Assembly (NCBI RefSeq): GCF_026341825.1 | Contig: NZ_JAPENY010000002.1 | Coordinates: 248,001 to 312,000, forward strand | Direction: 5' to 3' | DNA: 64,000 bases | Source of the DNA: Streptomyces sp. NBC_00620 | Lineage (GTDB): Bacteria > Actinomycetota > Actinomycetes > Streptomycetales > Streptomycetaceae | Shown here: positions 17,975 through 26,622 of the stretch, in pieces | Layout of the letters: each line of letters begins with the position of its first letter | Numbering within the stretch: the first letter of the stretch is position 1 | Notes under the pieces: model-generated | Seen by the model: the letters and a program-made list of their open reading frames with translations, nothing else | The model's database searches: none | What the model was told of the DNA's origin: nothing | Made by a program: the position numbers and the translations under genes

Positions 17975-19194
17975 GCGGGCTGCTCCGTGAGGGCCGGGCT
18001 GAAGCGCTTGGGGGTGAAGGGGCGTGCCACTTCCGGGAGTTCACCGGTGGCCAGGGCATGCGCCAGCGCGTCACCGGTGACGGGGGTCAGCAGGACGCCG
18101 TTGCGGTAGTGCCCGGTCGCCAGCAGGAGCCCGTCGAGTTCGGTGGGGCCGAGCAGTGGCGCGTTGTCCGGCGAGCCGGGGCGCAGTCCGGCGCGCGTCT
18201 CGGTGAGCGGCAGCTCGGTGATCCCGGGCACCAGCTCATGGGCATCGCGCAGCAGCTCGTACACGCCGCCCGCGGTCACCGTCGTGTCCCAGCCGAGCTC
18301 CTCGTTGGTCGCGCCCACGACGAGCTCGCCGTTCTCGCGCGGCACCAGGTAGACATGGCTGCCGCGGACGACGGCACGCACGGTCCTGCTCAGGAAGGGC
18401 GCGTACGGCTTCGGCACGGTCAGCCGCAGAACCTGCCCCTTCACCGGGCGCACGGGTGGCAGTACGGCGTCGGGAACGCCCGCGAGGCGCCCGCTGAGGC
18501 TGCCCGCGGCGAGGACCACCTGCTCCGCCGACAGCTCGGTGCCGTCCGCGGTGACGACTCCGGCGGCCCGGTCCCGTACGACGGTCAGGCGCTCGGCCCA
18601 CGTCCGGTGGAACACCACTCCGGCCCGCTCGCACGCCGTGACCAGGGCCTTGGCGAGCCGGCGCGGATCGACCTGGTGGTCGCCGTCGACCCGCAGCCCG
18701 CCGCGTACGCCGGGCGCGAGCATCGGTTCGAGGCGGCGGCACTCACGCCCGCTGAGCCACTCCGAGTCGAGCCCCGACTGACGTTGCAGGGCGTGCAGTT
18801 CACGCAGGTGGGCGCGGTCGTCGGCGTCGAGTGCGACGGCCAGGGTGCCGCACCGGCGGTAGCCGAGGTCCTGGCCCGTCGCCTCGGTGAGCTCGGCGAC
18901 GAAGTCCGGGTAGCGGTCCGCGGAGGCGAGGTTGAGGCCCAGCAGGGTCTGCTCGCCGTAGTGCAGTTCCGTGACGGCGGCGAGCATTCCGGCCGCGACC
19001 TGCGCGGCGCCACCGCCGGGCTCGGGGTCCAGGAGCGCGGTCGTGAACCCGCGCTGCGCGGCCCGCCAGGCCGTCACAAGACCGATGATTCCGCCCCCGA
19101 CGACAAGGACGTCCGAGGTGCCCGATGACTGGAATGCAAGAGATGCGAGAGATGCGTCTGATGTCTGGGATGTGTCTGACGGTGTACGCGACAT
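17971..19194 (-). CDS. thiO: Glycine oxidase ThiO
   Basis: A 407-residue FAD enzyme that oxidises glycine to the imine (dehydroglycine) used by ThiG. The dinucleotide site is VLVVGGGIIGLVTAWRA near residue 30. Later motifs are GGLRVDGDHQVDPRRLAKAL, VVLAAGSLSGRL, the substrate-side RPVKGQVLRL and the C-terminal LLLATGHYRNGVLLTPVTG. The first ~25 residues are Ser/Thr/Asp-rich and poorly conserved in appearance. The start ATG 19194 follows the AAGGGAGG that forms the 3' end of the TPP riboswitch. Confidence 0.94.
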   Translation of the reverse strand: MSRTPSDTSQTSDASLASLAFQSSGTSDVLVVGGGIIGLVTAWRAAQRGFTTALLDPEPGGGAAQVAAGMLAAVTELHYGEQTLLGLNLASADRYPDFVAELTEATGQDLGYRRCGTLAVALDADDRAHLRELHALQRQSGLDSEWLSGRECRRLEPMLAPGVRGGLRVDGDHQVDPRRLAKALVTACERAGVVFHRTWAERLTVVRDRAAGVVTADGTELSAEQVVLAAGSLSGRLAGVPDAVLPPVRPVKGQVLRLTVPKPYAPFLSRTVRAVVRGSHVYLVPRENGELVVGATNEELGWDTTVTAGGVYELLRDAHELVPGITELPLTETRAGLRPGSPDNAPLLGPTELDGLLLATGHYRNGVLLTPVTGDALAHALATGELPEVARPFTPKRFSPALTEQPA

Positions 19195-19204
19195 GGGCGT
19201 CCAG

Positions 19205-19303
19205 CCCCTCCCTTCGCCGGCATGACCCGGATCAGGTTCGTACGGTCGGAGGCCGTCCCAGCCTCCCTCTCAGCCCGGTGCGTCCGGACTCCCGCGAGTG
19301 CTT
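19205..19303 (-). promoter_or_regulatory. TPP riboswitch (THI box) upstream of thiO
   Basis: In minus-strand sense the leader contains GGGCTGAGAGG (plus 19266-19276), then ACCTGATCCGGGTCATGCCGG (plus 19219-19239) and GAAGGGAGGG, the hallmark conserved segments of the thiamine pyrophosphate riboswitch. The last helix includes the thiO ribosome site, so bound TPP should block translation of thiO-thiS-thiG. Confidence 0.95.
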
Positions 19304-19357
19304 TACGTTGGCCAGCCTAGCCCGCTGCGGTATGTCTCAGTAAGGGAGCCCGCGTCC

Positions 19358-19762
19358 ATGGCCCGTTCGCTCGACGGCCTCGTCCTGTCCCCGGTCGCCG
19401 ACCAGGCACCAGGTCAGGTGGGTACCCGCACCCGGTTCACCTACCACGAGCGGAACGGCGAGATCTGGGCCGACTACGCGGGCGGCGATGTCGTACGCGG
19501 GCATCTCCTGGGTACCCGCGAGGGTGACCGTCTCGACTTCCGGTACGTGCAGTTGAAGCGCGACGGCAGCACCTCCTCGGGGCATTGCGTGTCCCGCGTG
19601 GCGGAGCTGCCCGACGGGCGCGTGCGGCTTGAGGAGACCTGGGAGTGGGAGTCGCAGCGGGGCAGTGGGACGAGCGTCGTGGAAGAGGTCGGGGCGAGCG
19701 GCGTGGACGAGGCCGGGACGAGCGACGCAGGTCAGGACGGGCGATGTGGAACAGGTCACTGA
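19358..19762 (+). CDS. Conserved hypothetical protein (often mislabelled N-acetylglutamate synthase)
   Basis: A 134-residue small soluble protein, divergent from thiO. The core pattern FTYHERNGEIWADYAGGDV, VRGHLLGT, LDFRYVQL, GHCVSRV and LEETWEWES looks like a short antiparallel beta-barrel family found across bacteria. It is sometimes annotated as N-acetylglutamate synthase, with no residues I can recognise as catalytic. The C-terminal ~28 residues (VEEVGASGVDEAGTSDAG) are low-complexity and probably disordered. ATG 19358 follows AAGGGAG. Function unknown. Confidence 0.7.
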   Translation: MARSLDGLVLSPVADQAPGQVGTRTRFTYHERNGEIWADYAGGDVVRGHLLGTREGDRLDFRYVQLKRDGSTSSGHCVSRVAELPDGRVRLEETWEWESQRGSGTSVVEEVGASGVDEAGTSDAGQDGRCGTGH

Positions 19763-19807
19763 GCACGTCCGCTGACTGACAAATCGTCAGCTGTCTATGG
19801 TGATCAG

Positions 19808-21034
19808 GTGACCGAGAAGACGCGGGTTCAGGAGCGGACGGTACGGCAGGTCGTCGTCGTGGGCGCCGGCATGGCGGGTGTGCAGACCGCGGTCGCCCTG
19901 CGAGAACAGGGCTTCGACGGCGGTGTGACGCTGATCGGGGCGGAACCGCACCAGCCGTACGACCGGCCACCGCTGTCCAAGGCCGTGCTGCTCGGCAAGG
20001 CCGAGGGCTCCGCCTTCGACATCGACTTCGAGGCACTGGGCATCGAACTGCAGCTCGGACGCGAGGCGCTCGGCGTCCGCCCCGAGGATCATGAGCTGGA
20101 CACCGCCACGGGCCCGGTGCCTTACGACGTCCTGGTCGTCGCGACCGGCGCCGAACCGATCCGGCTGCCGGGCGCGGAGGGCGTCCCCGGGGTCCATCTG
20201 CTGCGCACCCTGGACGACGCCGAGCGGCTGCGTCCGGTGCTCGCCCAGCAGCACGACATCGTGGTGGTCGGGGCGGGCTGGATCGGCGCCGAGTTCGCCA
20301 CGGCGGCGCGTGACGCGGGGTGCGTGGTGACCGTCGTCGAGGCCGCCGACCGGCCGCTCGCCGGGGCGTTGCCCGCCGAGGTCGCCGAGCCGATGGCCGC
20401 CTGGTACGCGGACAGCGGAGCCGAATTGCGCACCCACGCGCGCGTGGAGCGCATCGAGCCCGGCGCGGTGGTCCTGGACGACGGCTCCAGGGTGCCCGCG
20501 GACGCCGTGGTCGTCGGCATCGGCGCGCGCCCCGCCACCGCCTGGCTCAGCGGCTCGGGCATCGAGCTCGGCGCCCACCGCGAGGTCGTGGCCGACGACC
20601 ATCTGCGCACCTCCGCTCCGGACGTCTACGCGGTCGGCGACTGCGCTTCCTTCCCTTCGGGCCGGTACGAGGACCGCCTTCTGGTCCACCACTGGGACAA
20701 CGCCCTCCAGGGCCCGCGCACGGTGGCGGCGAACATCATCGGCGAGTCCCCCGTCGCGTACGACCCCGTCCCGTACTTCTGGTCCGAGCAGTTCGGCCGC
20801 TTCGTCCAGTACGTCGGCCACCACGCCCCCGCCGACACCACCGTCTGGCGCGGCGACCCGTCCGGCGCCGCCTGGACGGTCTGCTGGCTCCACGACGGCC
20901 GCCTGGTCGCCCTCCTGGCGGTCGGCCGCCCCAGGGATCTGGCGCAGGGCCGCAAACTCATCGAGGCGGGCACCCTGATGAACCCGGAGCTGCTGTCGGA
21001 CCCGGCGCGACCGCTGAAGACGGCGACGGCGTAG
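19808..21034 (+). CDS. FAD-dependent ferredoxin/rubredoxin reductase-like oxidoreductase
   Basis: A 408-residue pyridine-nucleotide flavoprotein. The FAD site is VVVVGAGMAGVQTAVAL near residue 14, the active region is YDRPPLSKAVL, the second NAD(P)H Rossmann site is IVVVGAGWIGAEFA near residue 150, and the second FAD motif is PDVYAVGDCASFP. The C-terminal reductase domain has YFWSEQFGRFVQYVG. It would pass electrons from NAD(P)H to a [2Fe-2S] ferredoxin or similar. No redox partner is adjacent; the nearest candidate is the Bfd-like ferredoxin about 8 kb away. GTG 19808 follows the gap containing CTATGGTGATCAG and is the only N-terminus that includes the full FAD fold. Confidence 0.9.
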   Translation: MTEKTRVQERTVRQVVVVGAGMAGVQTAVALREQGFDGGVTLIGAEPHQPYDRPPLSKAVLLGKAEGSAFDIDFEALGIELQLGREALGVRPEDHELDTATGPVPYDVLVVATGAEPIRLPGAEGVPGVHLLRTLDDAERLRPVLAQQHDIVVVGAGWIGAEFATAARDAGCVVTVVEAADRPLAGALPAEVAEPMAAWYADSGAELRTHARVERIEPGAVVLDDGSRVPADAVVVGIGARPATAWLSGSGIELGAHREVVADDHLRTSAPDVYAVGDCASFPSGRYEDRLLVHHWDNALQGPRTVAANIIGESPVAYDPVPYFWSEQFGRFVQYVGHHAPADTTVWRGDPSGAAWTVCWLHDGRLVALLAVGRPRDLAQGRKLIEAGTLMNPELLSDPARPLKTATA

Positions 21035-21114
21035 GCGGTACGGATTCGCCGCCGAGGGGGCGGCCATCAGCGGTTCTGATTGGTTTTGGGTGGTTTGTGC
21101 CCTGTCGGGGCGGG

Positions 21115-21129
21115 ACTCGGGTACCGAGT
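21115..21129. promoter_or_regulatory. Short palindrome upstream of the Rv2175c-like gene
   Basis: ACTCGG-GTA-CCGAGT lies 28 bases upstream of the GTG of the DNA-binding protein gene, so it could be an autoregulatory site. Arms are only 6 bp, so chance is possible. Confidence 0.3.
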
Positions 21130-21156
21130 GTCAGTCCGGGATGGCAGGCTTGTCCC

Positions 21157-21522
21157 GTGACCGAGATTGACGCAAAGATCGATGCTCTCGTACCCGCCTG
21201 GCTCACCCTCCCCGACATCGCCGAGCAGTTCGGCGTCGAGGTGACCCGAGTCCGGCAGCTGGTCAAGGAGGGCCAGGTGATCGCCGTACGCCGTGGTGAG
21301 AACCGCGCGCTGCACGTCCCTGCCGCCTTCATCGACGGGGACAAGGTGGTCAAGGGCCTGACAGGCACCCTGACGCTCCTGAGGGACGACGGTTTCTCCG
21401 ATGAAGAGATGCTCGAGTGGCTCTTCACCCCCGACCCGAGCCTGCCCGGTACCCCCGCGCAGGCTCTCAGCGAGAATCGCGGCACGGAGGTGAAGCGTCG
21501 CGCCCAGGCGCTCGCCGTCTGA
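21157..21522 (+). CDS. Rv2175c-family DNA-binding protein
   Basis: A 121-residue winged-helix DNA-binding protein of the Rv2175c type. The HTH is [20 protein letters not shown] followed by [15 protein letters not shown]; the C-terminal part is [19 protein letters not shown]. In Mycobacterium the relative is phosphorylated by the Ser/Thr kinase PknL, which reduces DNA binding. Here the PASTA kinase gene is about 5 kb away, so a functional link is only suggestive. GTG 21157 yields [14 protein letters not shown] strong hairpin follows. Confidence 0.85.
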   Translation: MTEIDAKIDALVPAWLTLPDIAEQFGVEVTRVRQLVKEGQVIAVRRGENRALHVPAAFIDGDKVVKGLTGTLTLLRDDGFSDEEMLEWLFTPDPSLPGTPAQALSENRGTEVKRRAQALAV

Positions 21523-21545
21523 CCTGAACAGACCGTCCGACGTCC

Positions 21546-21585
21546 GGACCACGGCGGCCACGGACCACCCCGGCCGCCGTGGTCC
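21546..21585 (+). terminator. Terminator between the Rv2175c-like gene and thiE
   Basis: Arms GGACCACGGCGGCC and GGCCGCCGTGGTCC pair perfectly over 14 bp with a 12-base loop, 23 bases after the stop. No TPP riboswitch signature is seen in front of thiE, unlike thiO. Confidence 0.8.
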
Positions 21586-21613
21586 CCACGCACCGACAAC
21601 GGGGGACACACCC

Positions 21614-22285
21614 ATGCCCGACAACGCCGCCGCAGCCGCACGCGCCCAGCTCGCCGACGCCCGCGTGTACCTGTGCACGGACGCCCGCAAGCGTCAGGGC
21701 GACCTCGCCGATTTCCTGGATGTGGTCCTGGAGGGCGGTGTCGACATCGTGCAGCTGCGCGACAAGGGCATGGAGGCGGCCGAGGAACTGGAACACCTCC
21801 AGGTCTTCGCGGACGCCTGCGCACGCCACGGCAAGCTCCTCGCGGTCAACGACCGGGCGGATGTCGCCCACGCGATCGGTGCCGACGTGCTCCATCTGGG
21901 CCAGGGCGACCTCCCGGTTCCCGCGGCCCGCGCCATCCTCGGCGACGAGGTCCTCCTGGGCCGCTCCACGCACGCCGAGTCCGAGGCCGCAGCGGCCGCC
22001 GTCCAGGAGGGCGTGGACTACTTCTGCACCGGCCCCTGCTGGCCGACCCCCACCAAGCCGGGCCGCCACGCACCCGGCCTCGACCTGGTCCGGTACACGG
22101 CCTCGCTGGGCACCGACCGCCCCTGGTTCGCCATCGGCGGCATCGACCTCGGCAACCTCGACGAGGCGCTGGAGGCGGGCGCCCGCCGCGTCGTCGTCGT
22201 ACGGGCGATCACGGAGGCGGACGACCCGGGAGCGGTGGCGGGAGAGTTCGCGAAGCGGCTGCGCGGCGTAGAGCTGTCCGAGTAG
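21614..22285 (+). CDS. thiE: Thiamine-phosphate synthase ThiE
   Basis: A 223-residue TIM-barrel enzyme that couples HMP pyrophosphate and thiazole phosphate to thiamine phosphate. Motifs are [21 protein letters not shown]-type [52 protein letters not shown] and [11 protein letters not shown], with a basic VVVVRAI phosphate loop. It is divergently placed from thiO-thiS-thiG and completes the local thiazole-to-thiamine phosphate route. ATG 21614 follows GGGGGAC. The stop region is repeated in tandem just downstream. Confidence 0.95.
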   Translation: MPDNAAAAARAQLADARVYLCTDARKRQGDLADFLDVVLEGGVDIVQLRDKGMEAAEELEHLQVFADACARHGKLLAVNDRADVAHAIGADVLHLGQGDLPVPAARAILGDEVLLGRSTHAESEAAAAAVQEGVDYFCTGPCWPTPTKPGRHAPGLDLVRYTASLGTDRPWFAIGGIDLGNLDEALEAGARRVVVVRAITEADDPGAVAGEFAKRLRGVELSE

Positions 22286-22349
22286 CGGCGCAAAGCTGCC
22301 CGAGTAGCGGTCCGATGGCCTGAAAAGCTGTCCAGAAGCTGTCCGAGGG
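22272..22349 (+). repeat. Short direct repeats spanning the thiE stop codon
   Basis: AGCTGTCCGAGTAGCGG (22272-22288), which contains the thiE stop, is repeated as AGCTGCCCGAGTAGCGG (22294-22310). Shorter copies AGCTGTCC occur at 22326 and 22338. The first pair has a 22-base period and one mismatch. Confidence 0.75.
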
Positions 22350-22427
22350 GTGGACAAGAAGTCGACAAATCGGACAATTCTCGGTCGTTCGGTTGGGGGA
22401 CCCGATCCCCCTGGCTAACCTGCGGGT

Positions 22428-23351
22428 ATGGCCCTCGGATCTGCTTCCACCAGGACTGACCGCGCACGAACCGTGCGCGACATGCTCGCGACCGGCAACA
22501 AGACGTACTCGTTCGAGTTCTCCGCGCCGAAGACCCCCAAGGGCGAGCGGAACCTGTGGAACGCGTTGCGCCGGGTCGAGGCGGTCGCGCCGGACTTCGT
22601 CTCCGTGACGTACGGAGCAGGCGGATCCACTCGTGCGGGCACGGTCAAGGAGACCCAGCAGATCGTCGTCGACACGACGCTCACCCCGGTCGCCCACCTC
22701 ACCGCGGTCAATCACTCCATCGCGGAACTGCGCAACATCATCGGCCAGTACGCGGACGCCGGGATCCGCAACATCCTCGCCGTCCGCGGCGACCCGCCCG
22801 GCGACCCGATGGGCGACTGGGTGCCGCACCCCAAGGGCCTGACCTACGCGGCCGAACTCGTCCGGCTCATCAAGGAGTCCGGCGACTTCTGCGTCGGTGT
22901 CGCGGCCTTCCCCGAGATGCACCCGCGCTCCGAGGCCTGGGACCTCGACGTCGAACACTTCGTCGACAAGTGCCGCGCCGGCGCCGACTACGCGATCACA
23001 CAGATGTTCTTCCACCCCGAGTCGTATCTCCGCCTGCGCGACCGCGTCGCCGCGGCCGGCTGTGAGACTCCGGTGATTCCCGAGGTCATGCCGGTCACGA
23101 GTGTGAAGATGCTGGAGAGGCTTCCGAAGCTCAGCAACGCCTCGTTCCCGGACGTCCTGAAAGAGCGAATCCTCACAGCCAAAGCCGATGCAGCGGCTGT
23201 ACGCTCCATTGGCATCGAGTTCGCCACGGAGTTCTGCGCGAGGCTGCTGGCCGAGGGAGTCCCCGGACTGCACTTCATTACGCTCAACAACTCCACGGCG
23301 ACGCTGGAAATCTACGACAATCTGGGTCTGCACCACCCACAGCAGGCCTAG
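22428..23351 (+). CDS. metF: Methylenetetrahydrofolate reductase
   Basis: A 307-residue FAD-dependent reductase making 5-methyl-THF for methionine synthesis. Motifs are [18 protein letters not shown] with the catalytic Glu, [71 protein letters not shown] and [10 protein letters not shown]. The length is normal for the bacterial single-domain type. ATG 22428 begins a variable N-terminus before the conserved core. I see no SAM riboswitch upstream; the 140-base gap before it holds only the thiE-end repeats and an AT-leaning promoter-like stretch. Confidence 0.95.
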   Translation: MALGSASTRTDRARTVRDMLATGNKTYSFEFSAPKTPKGERNLWNALRRVEAVAPDFVSVTYGAGGSTRAGTVKETQQIVVDTTLTPVAHLTAVNHSIAELRNIIGQYADAGIRNILAVRGDPPGDPMGDWVPHPKGLTYAAELVRLIKESGDFCVGVAAFPEMHPRSEAWDLDVEHFVDKCRAGADYAITQMFFHPESYLRLRDRVAAAGCETPVIPEVMPVTSVKMLERLPKLSNASFPDVLKERILTAKADAAAVRSIGIEFATEFCARLLAEGVPGLHFITLNNSTATLEIYDNLGLHHPQQA

Positions 23352-23407
23352 ACCGGTCGCACCCACGTACGACACACTGCGTAGCGGCCACTGGGAGAGG
23401 GGCGTAC

Positions 23408-24388
23408 ATGGGCTGGACGGTCCTCTATATCGCGTTCGGCGTCGTCGCACTGTGGCTGCTGGGCGAGGTCCTGCTGCAGTACAAGGCGCGGTTGCGCTAC
23501 CGGCTGCTCGCCTTCGCCGGCTTCCTCGGCGTGGTCCTCGGCGTGCTGATTCCCTCCGTGGTGGTCATCGGCCTGGGCGCGGCGGCCTTCGCGGTCGGCC
23601 AGACGTACGTCACGCTGTCGTTCCGCCGCGGGTTCGCGGCCGGCTGGGCCGTCGGCAACCGCCAGGGCGCCGACAAGATCAAGAGCAAGCGCCGCCGCGG
23701 CGAGCCGGAGCACCAGGATCCGTCGCTGGAGGTCTCCGGCCTCGAAGCGACCGACGGCATGGTGAATCCCCAGGGCGACGAGTACGCCGGCGAGGACAAC
23801 GTCTTCTCGCCCGCACAGTCCGACCGCTTCATGCCGCCCGGCTCGGGCCGGCCCGCCGCCGCCGAGACCACCGCCGTGTACGAACCGCAGCCCCTGCCCG
23901 ACGACACCGGCTCGTACGGCATCTACGACGCCAACGCGTACGCGGCAGCGGCCGACCAGTCCTACGAGGCCACCACCGACCAGTCCTACGCGACCGCCGC
24001 CCAGGCCCAGGACCAGCAGGCCTACGCGTACGACGGCTACTCCGGCTACGACCAGCAGCAGTACGGCTACGACAACGGCCAGCAGCAGTACGCCGCCTAC
24101 TCCGACCCGTACATCGGCACGCAGACGTACAGCGGTGCCTCGTACGACAACACCACCTACGGTGGCGGCGAGCAGCAGCAGTACACGCAGCAGGCCTACG
24201 GACAGGACCAGTACGCCGCCGGCAACTACGGCGGCGACACCACCCCGCCCGGCGGCGTCTGGGTGCCGCAGCAGCGCACCGACGAGTACGGCGGCGAACT
24301 CCCGCCGGAGCAGCCGTACCCGTACCAGGAGAACGGCAACGGTAACGGCAACGCCACCGGGTACGACGAGCAGCAGTACCGGTACTGA
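23408..24388 (+). CDS. Membrane protein with Tyr/Gln/Gly-rich disordered tail
   Basis: A 326-residue protein of unknown function. Residues 1-22 and ~32-68 form two or three TM segments, followed by a basic stretch (KIKSKRRRGE near 91-99). The C-terminal half is disordered: residues 158-326 hold 28 tyrosines in repeats such as QSYEATTDQSYATA, QQQYGYDNGQQQYAAY and NGNGNGNATG. Short Tyr/Gln/Gly repeats like these are typical of prion-like domains that phase-separate. The protein is Streptomyces-like in style, and the tail should lie in the cytoplasm if the basic stretch is cytoplasmic. ATG 23408 has GAGAGGGG upstream. Confidence 0.82.
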   Translation: MGWTVLYIAFGVVALWLLGEVLLQYKARLRYRLLAFAGFLGVVLGVLIPSVVVIGLGAAAFAVGQTYVTLSFRRGFAAGWAVGNRQGADKIKSKRRRGEPEHQDPSLEVSGLEATDGMVNPQGDEYAGEDNVFSPAQSDRFMPPGSGRPAAAETTAVYEPQPLPDDTGSYGIYDANAYAAAADQSYEATTDQSYATAAQAQDQQAYAYDGYSGYDQQQYGYDNGQQQYAAYSDPYIGTQTYSGASYDNTTYGGGEQQQYTQQAYGQDQYAAGNYGGDTTPPGGVWVPQQRTDEYGGELPPEQPYPYQENGNGNGNATGYDEQQYRY

Positions 24389-24393
24389 GTGAC

Positions 24394-24419
24394 GGCCCGC
24401 ACCTGACCTCGCGCGGGCC
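24394..24419. terminator. Hairpin between convergent genes
   Basis: GGCCCGC and GCGGGCC pair across a 12-base loop in the 54-base gap between the Tyr-rich protein gene and the convergent CrtI-like gene. It probably serves both strands. Confidence 0.5.
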
Positions 24420-24442
24420 TCCTCTCGTTCAGCGCACCGGGG

Positions 24443-25951
24443 TCACTGCGAGCCGCGGAACTCCGGTCCTTCCACGATCAGTCCGGCCACCAGCGCGCCC
24501 GACATTCCCGCGTGCGGCAGGCCGCCGCCGGGGTGGGCCCAACCGCCGGCCGCGAACAGGCCAGGCAGACGGGTGCCGTTCGCGGGATGCAGCAGGGTCC
24601 CTGTCGCGCCCGCCAGTGAGGGTGCCGGTATGCCGCCGCCCTGCGCGCCCGTTTCTTCCTCCGTGTGCACGGGAGTGCGCACCTCGCGCCACAGCACCCG
24701 TTCACCCAGCCCGGGAACGGCCCGCTCGGCGGCGGCGACCATGCGGTCCGCGAAGGCGTCCGCCGCTCCTGCCGCCGTCCAGTCGTGATGGGCCTGGGAC
24801 GGCACCGTCGCCGTGAGCACCACGGACTCGTGCGCGTCGTCGGGGCGCAGCCGCGGGTCGTCCGGCCGCTCGACCCACACGGTCGGCCGCTCGGGCGGTG
24901 TACCGAGTCCGAAGAGGTCGAGTTCCGCCTCCCGGTCGGTGGTGTGGACGACCGTGCGGTGCGCGGCGCCCGCCTCACGCGCGCCGCGCAGCGCGAGGCA
25001 GACCACGACCTTGCCGGAGAAGAGGGCCTCCGGGTTCGGCTCCACGTCGTCCCCCACGTACAGCTCGGGACGGCTCATGCCGCTCAGCCGCCAGGGCCCC
25101 GTGCCGACGACCATGTCCGCCTCGGCGACGGTCCCGTCCCGCAGCTCGATCCCCGCGGCCCGGCCGTCCTTCTCGACGATCCCCGTGACCTCGGCACCGA
25201 AGACGAACTCGACCTTCCGAGCGACACACCGCTCGTACACCGCGCGCGCCAACTCCCGTATGCCGCCGCGGACATACCAGGTGCCGAAGGCGTGCTCCAT
25301 GTACGGCAGTACCGCGGCGCTCGCCGGGGCGACGCGCGGGTCGAGCCCGTAGGCGAGGGCGTGGCTCTCCAGGAGGGCCGTCAGGCGCGGGTCACGCAGC
25401 TCCCAGTCGCCGACCTCGGCGAGGGTGCTCGCCCGCCGGGTGCGCAGCAGCCGCTTGTGAGGCACCGCGGGGTAGGGCTCGCGCTCGGCGAGCACCGACC
25501 AGTTGGGCCACAGTGGCTCCTCCAGGAGCGGCCTGCGCGTGCGGTCCCAGGCCTCGCGCGCCCGCACCAGGAAGTCGCCCCACCGCTCGCCCGCGCCCGC
25601 GCCGAGTGCCTCGGTCAGCGCGGTGACGACGCCCGCGCGGGACGCGTTCGGCAAGGAGACGTCCGTGCCGTCCGCGAAGACGTGCCGCGACGACGGGTCC
25701 ACCTGGACCAGCTCGACGCACGCCTCCAGCGGCTCCTTGCCCGTCTTGAGGAACAGATCGCGGTAGACCGCGGGCAGCGCCAGCAGCCCCGGACCCGTGT
25801 CGAACGCGAAGCCGTCGCGCTCGAAGCGGCGCACCGCTCCGCCGTACGTCGCCGTGCGCTCGTACACCACCACCCGGTGGCCCGCGACGGCCAGCCGGGC
25901 GGCGGCCGCCATCGCGCCCATCCCGGCGCCCATCACCGCAATTCGTGCCAT
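24443..25951 (-). CDS. CrtI-like FAD-dependent NAD(P)/FAD oxidoreductase (phytoene desaturase family)
   Basis: A 502-residue flavoprotein of the phytoene desaturase / carotenoid isomerase superfamily. The FAD-binding N-terminus is IAVMGAGMGAMAAAARLA, followed by VYERTATYGG and FDTGPGLLALPAVY. The C-terminal family signature is GLFAAGGWAHPGGGLPHAGMSG. No crtB, crtE or other carotenoid genes are nearby, so the true substrate is unknown and need not be a carotenoid. ATG 25951 was chosen because the Rossmann motif starts at residue 3; upstream in-frame sequence runs into the DUF4126 gene. Confidence 0.85.
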   Translation of the reverse strand: MARIAVMGAGMGAMAAAARLAVAGHRVVVYERTATYGGAVRRFERDGFAFDTGPGLLALPAVYRDLFLKTGKEPLEACVELVQVDPSSRHVFADGTDVSLPNASRAGVVTALTEALGAGAGERWGDFLVRAREAWDRTRRPLLEEPLWPNWSVLAEREPYPAVPHKRLLRTRRASTLAEVGDWELRDPRLTALLESHALAYGLDPRVAPASAAVLPYMEHAFGTWYVRGGIRELARAVYERCVARKVEFVFGAEVTGIVEKDGRAAGIELRDGTVAEADMVVGTGPWRLSGMSRPELYVGDDVEPNPEALFSGKVVVCLALRGAREAGAAHRTVVHTTDREAELDLFGLGTPPERPTVWVERPDDPRLRPDDAHESVVLTATVPSQAHHDWTAAGAADAFADRMVAAAERAVPGLGERVLWREVRTPVHTEEETGAQGGGIPAPSLAGATGTLLHPANGTRLPGLFAAGGWAHPGGGLPHAGMSGALVAGLIVEGPEFRGSQ

Positions 25952-26007
25952 GCCAGGGACTTTATCGGCCACCACTGACAGTCCGGCCCGGGCCCTTCGC
26001 GAAGGGA

Positions 26008-26622
26008 TCAGCCGGGTGGCTCTGCCACCCGCGCCGCCAGCCGTCTCTCCTCCCGGCGCTGGGCCCTGCGGCGCAGGAACCGTCTGATCCGCGAGACCAG
26101 GAAGAAGAGCACCACAAGTCCGGCGAGCAGCAGGACGGCCGCGATGATCGCCGCGGCCTCCGGATGGAACATCGCGAAGGTGAGGATGCCGGCCACCCCG
26201 AGGTCCTCGGCGGTGCTCATGAGGAAGTTGCTGAACGGCTCCGGCGAGGTGTTGATCGCCATGCGCGTGCCGGCCTTGACGGTGTGGCTCGCCAGCGCCG
26301 TCGAACCGCCGATGGCCCCGGCCGCCAGGTCGGAGAGCGAACCGCTCTGCCCGGCGAGCAGCGCCGCGACCACCGCGCCCGACACGGGCCGGATCACGGT
26401 GTGCACCGAGTCCCACACCGAATCCACGTACGGGATCTTGTCGGCGACCGCCTCACAGAGGAAAAGCACGCCGGCTGTGACGAGGATCTCAGGGCGCTGA
26501 AGCGACTCCGGGACATCGTCGCTCAGGCCGGTCGCGCCGAAAATGCCGAGGAGCAGCACCACCGCGTACGCGTTGATGCCGCTGGCCCAGCCGCTGGTGA
26601 AGACCAGGGGGAGTACGGACAC
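26008..26622 (-). CDS. DUF4126 membrane protein
   Basis: A 204-residue integral membrane protein of the DUF4126 family. It begins LPLVFTSGWASGINAYAVVLLLG and has several TM segments plus the Gly/Ala-rich repeat-like GAIGGSTALASHTVKAGTRM. A basic tail (RIRRFLRRRAQRREERRLAAR) is probably cytoplasmic. GTG 26622 was chosen because the first TM starts at residue 2 and upstream sequence has no hydrophobic or coding character. It is co-directional with the CrtI-like gene (56-base gap), so co-transcription is likely. A MacR-box-like site lies about 56 bases upstream, which would suit a membrane-protein target. Function unknown. Confidence 0.85.
   Translation of the reverse strand: MSVLPLVFTSGWASGINAYAVVLLLGIFGATGLSDDVPESLQRPEILVTAGVLFLCEAVADKIPYVDSVWDSVHTVIRPVSGAVVAALLAGQSGSLSDLAAGAIGGSTALASHTVKAGTRMAINTSPEPFSNFLMSTAEDLGVAGILTFAMFHPEAAAIIAAVLLLAGLVVLFFLVSRIRRFLRRRAQRREERRLAARVAEPPG

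Noticed and set aside
24443-25951. Carotenoid biosynthesis cluster
   Set aside because: Only one CrtI-like gene is present, with no crtB, crtE, crtY or crtV, so a carotenoid role is not supported.
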